DNA of 11,201 nucleotides from Comamonadaceae bacterium. Its GTDB lineage: Bacteria > Pseudomonadota > Gammaproteobacteria > Burkholderiales > Burkholderiaceae_C. Positions within the stretch are counted from its first letter, which is position 1; each line of letters starts with the position of its first letter. Position numbers and translations under genes: made by a program. Under the pieces are notes generated by a model. That model was given only the letters and a program-made list of their open reading frames with translations, was not told the origin of the DNA and did not search any database. Below are positions 1-6,800 of the stretch, piece after piece. The DNA lies in the NCBI GenBank assembly GCA_947460165.1, contig CANHKH010000066.1:1-11201 (forward strand). Reading direction: 5' to 3'.

Positions 1-2024
1 GCAATCGAGCGCGTGATGGCCTGGCGAATCCACCAGGTGGCGTAGGTGGAGAACTTGTAGCCACGGCGGTACTCGAACTTGTCGACCGCTTTCATGAGAC
101 CAATGTTGCCCTCTTGGATCAGGTCCAGGAACTGCAGGCCGCGGTTGGTGTACTTTTTGGCAATCGAGATCACCAGGCGCAAGTTGGCCTCGATCATCTC
201 TTTTTTGGCATCGCGCGAAGAGGTCTCCCCCTCGTTCATGCGCTTGTTGATGTCTTTGAGCTGGCCCAGCGGCACCACCACGTTGGACTGGATCTCGCCA
301 AGCTTGCTTTGCAATTCCTGCACGGGTGGGATGTTGCGCGCCAAGATGGTGGACCAAGGCTTGCCAGCGGCTGACTGCTTTTCAACCCATTTGAGGTTGA
401 GCAAGTTGGGCGGGAAGTCCTTGACGAAGGTCTCTTGCGGCATGCCGCACTTGTCCACGATGATGCGGCGCAGTTCGCGCTCGACCTTGCGCACGGTGTT
501 GACCTGCTCGCGCAGCATGTCGCACAGGCGCTCAATGGTCTTGGCCGTGAAGCGCACCGTCATGAGCTCGTCGCTCAAGGCTTTTTGCGCCTTCATGTAG
601 GCGGTCGAGCCGTAGCCTTCTTTGTCGTAGATCTTGCGGACGGTCTCAAAGTGCTCGGCGATGTTGTCAAAGCGGGTGAGCGCTTCGCGCTTCATTTCTT
701 CCAACTTTTTGGTCAGCGCCTTGGAGCCGCCTTTGCCGTCGTCGTCGTCTTCTTCGTCGAACTCGTCAAAGTCTTCTTCGGCCACATAGTCGTCGGCCTC
801 GTTGGGGTCGGAAAAACCGTCCACCACGGTGGAGATGACGACCTTGTTCTCGCGGATGTCGCCGGCCAGTTTCAAGATTTCAGCAATCGTGGCGGGGCTC
901 TCGGAGATGGCCTCCATCATGCGCTGTAGGCCGCCTTCGATGCGCTTGGCAATTTCAATCTCGCCCTCGCGGGTCAGCAGCTCGACCGTGCCCATCTCGC
1001 GCATGTACATGCGCACGGGGTCGGTGGTGCGGCCAAATTCGCTGTCCACGGTGGACAGGGCCGCTTCGGCTTGCTCTTCGGCTTCTTCTTCGGTCGCCAC
1101 GGTGGCACCGGTGTTGTTGAGCAGCAGGGTTTCAGCGTCGGGCGCTTGCTCGTACACGGCCACGTCCATGTCGTTGAGCATGTTGATCACGACTTCCAGC
1201 GTCTCGGCGTCCACCAGCTTGTCGGGCAGGTGGTCGGAAATTTCGCCGTGCGTCAAATAACCCCGGGTCTTGCCCAGCTTGATCAGCGTTTTCAGGCGCA
1301 GTCGGCGCTTGGCCATGTCTTCTTCGGAGAGCACGGCCTCATCCAGGCCGAACTCTTTCATCAAGGCCCGCTCTTTGGCCTTGCTGATCTTCATGCGCAG
1401 CGGCTTGACCTTTTCGGTCGTGGCCTCGGCTGCGGCCGGCTCTTCTGCAAACTCGGCCTCGATGTCAGACAGGTCGACTTCAACCTCGACTTTGACGGCT
1501 TTGGATTTGCCCGCTGGCTTGGCTTTGTCGCTGGCGGCAGCGTCTTTGGCGGGTCGACTTGGTTTTTTCTTGACTGACGCGTCTGTCTCAGCGGCAGGAG
1601 GCGCAGCCTTCAAAGGGGCCTCCTTCTTGGAGGAGGTTTTGCTGGCCGGGGTGCTGGACTTGGAAGGCACTGATGAGGGATCTTTCTTTGCGGCAGGAGA
1701 GGGCGAGCTCTTGCTGGAGGCAGTGGCTCGCTCGGGGGATGTGGAGGAGATGACGCCTTTGGGGCTTTTTTCAAGCGCCTGGGGTTTGGCCGTGCTTTTG
1801 TTCAACGCCTTGGCTGCAGGCTGGCTTGCCGTCTTGGCTGTCTTCGCCGTCTTGGCGGCAACAGAGGGCTGAAGGGCTGACGCTGAGCTGGACTTGCTGG
1901 CAAGCTTGCTGGGCGCAGCAGTTTTAAGCGGAGGTTTGGCCGCAGATTTAACTGGGGTTTTAGCGGCGGTCTTCGCAGCGGTTTTGGCAGCGGTCTTCGC
2001 GGTACTTGATTTGGCAGCGGGCAT
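1..2024 (-). CDS. rpoD: RNA polymerase primary sigma factor RpoD (sigma-70), 3' end beyond window
   Basis: This is the housekeeping sigma factor that directs RNA polymerase to promoters. Reading minus from ATG at 2024-2022 gives 674 codons without a stop. An SD-like GGGGA (2035-2031) lies 6 nt upstream of the ATG. Residues 1 to about 205 are a low-complexity Ala/Lys/Ser/Pro extension. Region 1.1 follows at about 205-290 (MKISKAKERAL...). Region 1.2 is at about 330-365 (DPVRMYMREMGTVELLTREG). The non-conserved domain has an acidic run near 413-428 (FDEFDEEDDDD). Region 2 starts near 600 and includes ANLRLVISIAKKY, GNIGLMKAVDKFEYRRGYKF and STYATWWIRQAITRSIA, the core-binding and -10-recognition parts. 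Regions 3 and 4 lie off the left edge. Compared with E. coli RpoD (613 aa), region 2 sits roughly 200 or more residues later, mostly because of the N-terminal extension. The gene lies downstream of argA on the same strand but appears to have its own promoter. Confidence 0.97.
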   Translation of the reverse strand, partial: MPAAKSSTAKTAAKTAAKTAAKTPVKSAAKPPLKTAAPSKLASKSSSASALQPSVAAKTAKTAKTASQPAAKALNKSTAKPQALEKSPKGVISSTSPERATASSKSSPSPAAKKDPSSVPSKSSTPASKTSSKKEAPLKAAPPAAETDASVKKKPSRPAKDAAASDKAKPAGKSKAVKVEVEVDLSDIEAEFAEEPAAAEATTEKVKPLRMKISKAKERALMKEFGLDEAVLSEEDMAKRRLRLKTLIKLGKTRGYLTHGEISDHLPDKLVDAETLEVVINMLNDMDVAVYEQAPDAETLLLNNTGATVATEEEAEEQAEAALSTVDSEFGRTTDPVRMYMREMGTVELLTREGEIEIAKRIEGGLQRMMEAISESPATIAEILKLAGDIRENKVVISTVVDGFSDPNEADDYVAEEDFDEFDEEDDDDGKGGSKALTKKLEEMKREALTRFDNIAEHFETVRKIYDKEGYGSTAYMKAQKALSDELMTVRFTAKTIERLCDMLREQVNTVRKVERELRRIIVDKCGMPQETFVKDFPPNLLNLKWVEKQSAAGKPWSTILARNIPPVQELQSKLGEIQSNVVVPLGQLKDINKRMNEGETSSRDAKKEMIEANLRLVISIAKKYTNRGLQFLDLIQEGNIGLMKAVDKFEYRRGYKFSTYATWWIRQAITRSI
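1959..1994 (-). repeat. 12-bp tandem repeat encoding Thr-Ala-Ala-Lys units in RpoD
   Basis: Three consecutive 12-nt units encode TAAK, TAAK, TAAK (RpoD residues 11-22), with a partial TAK unit before and TPVK after. Synonymous codons differ slightly between units, and an 11-nt block (GCGGTCTTCGC on the plus strand) recurs at 1966-1976 and 1990-2000. The stretch resembles histone-H1-like Lys/Ala tails. Its copy number may vary between strains by slippage, without breaking the frame. Confidence 0.8.
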
Positions 2025-2312
2025 ACATATTCCCCAAGGTCACAAACAAATGGGCAAGGTTGCAGCCTCGAAGGCATGGCAAAGCAAAAAGCCAGGCGCA
2101 GTGTTCAAGGATGCAACAGTCAATTGGCCGGCGCAGCTTGAGCTGAAACATCAGCGCAATCTGGTCGTCCAGGGCCTCATGGCAAGTGGGGGGCGATCAT
2201 TTGGTGTGCAGCCCTTGCGGGGAGGGTGGCTCTCAAACCGTCGTGGGCCCCGTTTCGCGGGGGAGCCTGTGCCGGAGGTGCTGCTGTCGCGCTTGCCGTC
2301 AAGAAGTTTTGG
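2025..2312 (-). other. Non-coding rpoD 5' leader
   Basis: If transcription starts just downstream of the -10 at 2313-2318, rpoD mRNA has a leader of about 280 nt. I find no convincing gene here on either strand. Short open frames exist, but they lack family-like sequence and a good SD. It contains a small stem-loop at 2248-2262 (CCCCG, five-base loop, CGGGG) and a C-rich/G-rich patch at 2214-2230 that loosely resembles the palindromic elements found in hrpA. Near the rpoD start it holds the SD GGGGA at 2031-2035. No known riboswitch or tRNA was recognised. Confidence 0.5.
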
Positions 2313-2341
2313 ATTATACCCATGAGCCTGTTTCAAGGCAC
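2313..2341 (-). promoter_or_regulatory. Probable rpoD promoter
   Basis: On the minus strand a perfect TATAAT lies at 2318-2313, just downstream of the argA terminator and upstream of rpoD. With a 17-bp spacer the -35 position (2341-2336) reads GTGCCT, a poor match. A better TTGAAA lies at 2336-2331, but only 12 bp from the -10, too close for sigma-70. Promoter identity therefore rests on the perfect -10 and on position. The -35 zone lies inside an inverted repeat, so an activator or repressor could act there. Confidence 0.55.
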
Positions 2342-2357
2342 ATGGCTGGCCTTGAAA
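2331..2357. repeat. Perfect 9-bp inverted repeat at the rpoD promoter
   Basis: TTTCAAGGC (2331-2339) and GCCTTGAAA (2349-2357) are perfect inverted copies separated by 9 bp. The repeat lies between the argA terminator and the rpoD -10 and covers the -35 zone. It could be a dyad operator, or a second hairpin behind the argA terminator. It has no T-run of its own. Confidence 0.7.
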
Positions 2358-2363
2358 GCCGGC

Positions 2364-2396
2364 AAAAAAGCGCGGTCTGCGCCTGAAAGACCTCGC
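2364..2396 (-). terminator. Rho-independent terminator of argA
   Basis: Directly after the argA stop, the minus strand folds into a stem. GCG (2396-2394) pairs with CGC (2372-2370), then one mismatch, then GGTCT (2392-2388) pairs with AGACC (2378-2374) around a 9-nt loop. Six T residues follow (2369-2364). Spacing and T-run fit an intrinsic terminator. It would separate argA transcription from rpoD. Confidence 0.75.
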
Positions 2397-3743
2397 TCAG
2401 AGCTGTTTGACCAGCACTTGGCTTTTGCGCGAGAGGTTGTAGTTGCGCTTGCGGGCCTCGGGCAGCCAAGACGGATCGACCACCTGAAAGCCACGCTTTA
2501 TGAACCAGTGCATGGTGCGTGTGGTCAACACAAAAATACTGTTCAGGCCCTGGGCTTTGGCGCGTTGCTCCACACGCTTTAACAGGCGCTCGCCGTCGCC
2601 TTGGCCCTGGCTCTGGGGCGAGACCGTGAGTGCCGCCATCTCGCCGGTGCGGGCCTCGGGGTAGGGGTAGAGGGCCGCGCAGCCAAAGATCACGCCGTCG
2701 TGTTCGATCACCGAGTACTGGCCTGCATCGCGCTCGATTTCCGTGCGGTCGCGCTTGACCAGGGTGCCGTCTTTTTCAAAGGGCTCAATCAATTGCAAGA
2801 TGCCACCCACGTCGTCCACGGTGGCTTCGCGCAGCTCTTCGAGCTTTTCGTCAATCACCATGGTGCCTATGCCGTCGTGCACATAGACCTCCAGCAGCAG
2901 CGCGCCGTCCACGCCAAAGGGCAAGATGTGGCTGCGTTCCACGCCGAACTTGCAGGCTTTGACGCAGTGCTGCAGGTAAAAGCCAATGTCGCTGGTCTGC
3001 TGGGCCGGTGGCAACTCGGCCAGCAGGCGCTCGGCATAGGCCAAGGGCATTTCAGTGTCTATGGGGTTGTCTTCGCTCTCGGGCTCGCCCGGGTTCAGGC
3101 GTATGCCGGGCACCTCGGTCAAAAAGATCAGCTTGTCGGCCTGCATTTCAATGGCCACGCGGGTGGCCACTTCTTCCATGCTCAGGTTGAAGGCCTCGCC
3201 CGTGATGGAAAAGCCAAAGGGCGACAGCAGCACCATGGCACCCATGTCCAGGGTTTGCTGTATGCCCTGGGTGTCGACCTTGCGCACCAGGCCCGAGTGC
3301 TTGAAGTCCACGCCATCGACAATGCCGACCGGCCTGGCCGTGACAAAGTTGCCCGAAATCACCCGCACCGTGGAACCCGCCATGGGCGTGTTGGGCAGGC
3401 CCTGGCTGAAAGCGGCCTCAATTTCGTAGCGCAGCTGGCCGGCGGCTTCTTGCGCGCAGTCCAAGGCCACGCTGTCGGTGATGCGCATGCCCTGGGCGTA
3501 ACGCGCCTCGTGGCCCTTGGCCGCCAGTTGTTCGTTGACCTGGGGCCTGAAACCGTGCACCAGCACGATTTTCACGCCCATGCTTTGAATCAGCGCCAGG
3601 TCTTGCGCGATGTTTTGCAGCTTGCCTGCCGCAATGGCCTCGCCCGCCATGCCGACCACAAAGGTTTTGCCTCTGTGCAGGTGGATGTAGGGCGCCACCG
3701 AGCGAAACCAGGGCACAAAGGTAAAATTGAAGACGGCTGACAT
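2397..3743 (-). CDS. argA: Amino-acid N-acetyltransferase (N-acetylglutamate synthase)
   Basis: This cytoplasmic enzyme transfers acetyl from acetyl-CoA to L-glutamate, the first step of arginine biosynthesis, and is usually feedback-inhibited by arginine. The protein is 448 aa (E. coli ArgA is 443) with both classical domains. The amino-acid-kinase-like domain covers about 20-275 (GKTFVVGMAGEAI, IVLVHGFRPQVNEQL, LLSPFGFSITGEAFNL). The GNAT acetyltransferase domain covers about 300-440, with acetyl-CoA-binding motif A near 370-385 (ALTVSPQSQGQGDGERLL). I chose ATG at 3743 because GGAAAG lies just upstream (3752-3747) and MSAVFNFTFVPWFRSVAPYI matches the usual family start. An in-frame GTG at 3803 would add 20 residues, but its purine run abuts the codon. 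The gene is divergent from hrpA, is followed by an intrinsic terminator, and looks monocistronic. Confidence 0.95.
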   Translation of the reverse strand: MSAVFNFTFVPWFRSVAPYIHLHRGKTFVVGMAGEAIAAGKLQNIAQDLALIQSMGVKIVLVHGFRPQVNEQLAAKGHEARYAQGMRITDSVALDCAQEAAGQLRYEIEAAFSQGLPNTPMAGSTVRVISGNFVTARPVGIVDGVDFKHSGLVRKVDTQGIQQTLDMGAMVLLSPFGFSITGEAFNLSMEEVATRVAIEMQADKLIFLTEVPGIRLNPGEPESEDNPIDTEMPLAYAERLLAELPPAQQTSDIGFYLQHCVKACKFGVERSHILPFGVDGALLLEVYVHDGIGTMVIDEKLEELREATVDDVGGILQLIEPFEKDGTLVKRDRTEIERDAGQYSVIEHDGVIFGCAALYPYPEARTGEMAALTVSPQSQGQGDGERLLKRVEQRAKAQGLNSIFVLTTRTMHWFIKRGFQVVDPSWLPEARKRNYNLSRKSQVLVKQL

Positions 3744-3841
3744 CGACTTTCCAGGGATAGATGGACCGATTTTCACCCATGTGACGCCCAGGCCTTTGGC
3801 CACCCTTCCTTTATTGCCCCGCCTGCCCGGCGCCCCTTGCC
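3744..3841. promoter_or_regulatory. Divergent argA-hrpA intergenic region
   Basis: These 98 bp must carry the promoter of argA (minus) and at least part of that of hrpA (plus). The argA SD (3752-3747) is clear. I see no convincing -35/-10 pair on either strand. The best plus-strand candidate, CTGACA (3737-3742) with TAGATG (3758-3763), has a 15-bp spacer and is weak. No ArgR-box-like AT-rich palindrome was recognised. Confidence 0.4.
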
Positions 3842-6800
3842 TTGTCTGCCACTCCCGCGCCCGCTTTGTCCTTGCACCTTGAGTTCCCTGAATCGCTGCC
3901 GGTCTCCGGCCGCAGGCAGGACATCACCGAGGCCATTGCCGCCCACCAGGTGGTCATCGTCTGCGGGGAAACCGGCTCTGGCAAAACCACGCAGCTGCCC
4001 AAAATCTTGCTGGCCATGGGGCGCGGCAGCGCCAACCACCCGGGCCGGCGCGGCCACTTGATTGGCCACACCCAGCCCAGGCGCGTGGCGGCGTCGAGTG
4101 TGGCCAAGCGCATTGCCGATGAATTGAAAACTCCGCTGGGCGAGGTGGTGGGCTACAAGGTGCGTTTTCAAGACCGCTTGTCGGCGGGGGCTTCGGTCAA
4201 GCTCATGACCGACGGCATTTTGCTGGCCGAAACGCAGACCGACCCCATGCTGCGCGCCTACGACACCCTCATCATCGATGAGGCCCACGAGCGCAGCCTG
4301 AACATTGACTTTTTGCTGGGCTATTTGCGCCAGTTGTTGCCACGCCGGCCCGACCTCAAAGTGGTCATCACCTCGGCCACCATAGACGCGCAGCGCTTTG
4401 CCGACTACTTTGCCTCCCGCCAAGGACCGGCGCCCGTGCTGCTGGTGTCCGGCCGCACTTTTCCGGTGGAGCAGCGCTTTCGGCCGTTTGAAGAAAGCCG
4501 CGACTACGGCATGAACGAGGCCATTGCCGATGGGGTGGACGAGCTTTGGCGCGGCGGTGCGGTGCACGGCGACATCCTGATCTTTCTGCCCGGTGAGCGC
4601 GAGATCCGCGAAGCTGCCGACCACCTGCGCAAACACCTGGCGCACCAGCCCATGCTGCGCAATGCCGAGGTGCTGCCGCTGTTTTCGCGCCTGTCCCAGG
4701 CCGAGCAGGACCAAATTTTTGAGCCCCACGGTCAAAGGCGCATTGTGCTGGCCACCAACGTGGCCGAAACCTCGCTCACCGTGCCCGGCATACGCTACGT
4801 GATCGACAGCGGCACGGCGCGCGTCAAGCGCTACAGCTTTAGGAGCAAGGTCGAGCAGCTCTTGGTCGAGCCCATTTCGCAGGCGGCGGCCAACCAGCGC
4901 GCCGGTCGCTGCGGCCGGGTGGCCGATGGTATTTGCATACGGCTTTACGACGAGACGGACTTCAACGGCCGGCCGCGCTTTACCGACCCTGAGATTTTGC
5001 GCAGCTCGCTGGCCTCTGTGATTTTGCGCATGAAGGCGCTGCACCTGGGCGCCATTGAAGACTTTGCCTTCATTGAGCCGCCCCAGCGCCGGGCCATGGC
5101 TGACGGTTACCAGCTGCTCTCGGAGTTGGGTGCGGTGGATGCGTTCAACGAGATCACGCCCTTGGGCGAGCTGCTGGCCAAGCTGCCGCTGGACCCGCGC
5201 GTGGGCCGCATGCTTTTAGAGGCCCGCGAGCGCCGCGCCCTGGACGAGGTGCTGGTGATTGCCAGCGCACTCAGCGTGCAAGACGTGCGCGATCGCCCCA
5301 TGGACAAGCAAGCCCAGGCCGACCAGCAACACGCCAAGTTTGACGACGAAAAAAGCGAGTTTGTCTCCTACCTCAAGCTGTGGCACTGGCTGGAGGAGTC
5401 CAGGGGAGGGCGGCCTTCGGGGCACACCGAGGCGCGCGTGCCCTCCACTCAGCAAGCCGCTGCCCGGACTTCTCTCCCTCCCCCCCTGGGGGAGGGCCGG
5501 GGTGGGGGCAGCGGCCGTCAAACACAAGCACACGCAGCCGCCCCCCAGCACAAACTCTCCAACCGCCAGTACGAGAACCTGCTGCGCGAAAACTACATCA
5601 ACGTGCGCCGCGTGCGCGAATGGCGCGACATCCACTCCCAGCTGCTGGCCGTGGTCAAAGAGCAAAACTGGAAGATCAACACCGATCCCGCCAGCTACGA
5701 GCAGCTGCACCTGTCCATGCTCTGCGGCCTGCTCGGCAACATTGGCTGCAAAAGCGAGGAAGAAGACTTGTACCTGGGCGCGCGCGGCATCAAGTTCAAC
5801 CGCCACCCGGGGGCGCGCCTGTCCAAGCGGCCAGGCCGCTGGATCGTGGCGGCCGAGTTAGTGGAGACCACGCGCCTGTTTGGCCGGGGCATGGCGCAGA
5901 TCGATCCGGCCTGGATAGAGCAGGTGGGCGGCCACCTGTTGAACAAACAGCTGCTGGATCCGCACTGGGAGAAAAAAGCCGCTCAGGTCACGGCCCTGGA
6001 GCGCGCCACGCTTTATGGTCTGGTGATTTACAACAACCGCCGCGCCAACTTTGGCCTGGTGGACCCCGAGGGCGCCCGCGACATCTTCATTCGAGAGGCC
6101 CTGGTGGCGGGCAACTGGGAGAGCAAGCTGCCGTTTTTGCCGGCCAACCACCAGCTGGTGGCGCAGGTGCAGGAGCTCGAGCACAAGTCGCGCCGCCAAG
6201 ACGTGTTGGTCGATGACGAGCTGATTTTTGCCTTTTACGACCAGCAGGTGCCGGCCGACATCCACAACGGTGCGGCTTTTGAGCGCTGGTGGAAGCAGGC
6301 CGCCAGCGCCACCCCCCGCCTCTTGTTCTTGACCCGCGACGAGCTCATGCGCCACGAGGCCGCAGGCATCACCACGCAGTCCTTTCCCAAAACTTTGCGC
6401 TTGGGCGGCGTGGACTGCAAGGCCAGCTACCTGCATGAGCCGGGGGACGCCAAAGACGGCGTCACGGTGGACGTGCCGCTCTTTGTGCTCAACCAGGTCA
6501 GCGAAGAGCGCTGCGAATGGCTGGTGCCTGGCATGCTCAAGGACAAGATTCAGGCCTTGCTCAAAAGCCTGCCGCAGCGCCCGCGCAGCCGCTTTGTGCC
6601 CCTGCCCGAAAGCGCTGCGCGCCTGGCCGGCGAGCTGGCCGCGCCCGAGGTGTTCGGCGGCGGATCCCTCAGCGACGTGCTGCTCAAAAAGGTGCGCGAC
6701 GAGACCAGCCTGGATGTCAAGCGCGCCGACTTCAAGCTCGACATGCTGAGCGCGCATTTGTTCATGAACCTGCGCGTGGTTGACGAACACGGCCGCCAAC

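Noticed and set aside
1960..2336. Two short minus-strand open frames (63 and 61 codons) in the rpoD leader
   Set aside because: Neither has a good SD or family-like sequence. One overlaps the rpoD start in another frame, and both fit chance open frames in a GC-rich leader.
2313..2337. Sigma-32 heat-shock promoter for rpoD (CTTGAAA upstream)
   Set aside because: The -35 core matches, but no CCCCAT-like -10 lies at the right distance. The downstream hexamer is TATAAT at 12 bp, which fits neither sigma factor with this -35.
2601..3740. Plus-strand open frame (379 codons) opposite argA
   Set aside because: It mirrors argA almost exactly, lacks a credible SD and gives low-complexity protein. argA has complete AAK and GNAT domains.
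3779..3786. ATG at 3779 as the hrpA start or a leader peptide start
   Set aside because: It is followed at once by TGA. The frame starting at the ATG near 3762 encodes only seven residues, with no regulatory signature.
3773..5044. Minus-strand open frame (423 codons) opposite the hrpA helicase core
   Set aside because: The plus strand encodes all DEAH helicase motifs in order. The antisense product has no recognisable motif.
5402..5551. Frameshift or assembly error in hrpA at the low-complexity stretch
   Set aside because: Conserved HrpA blocks before and after are in the same frame and no stop interrupts, so an in-frame insertion explains it better.
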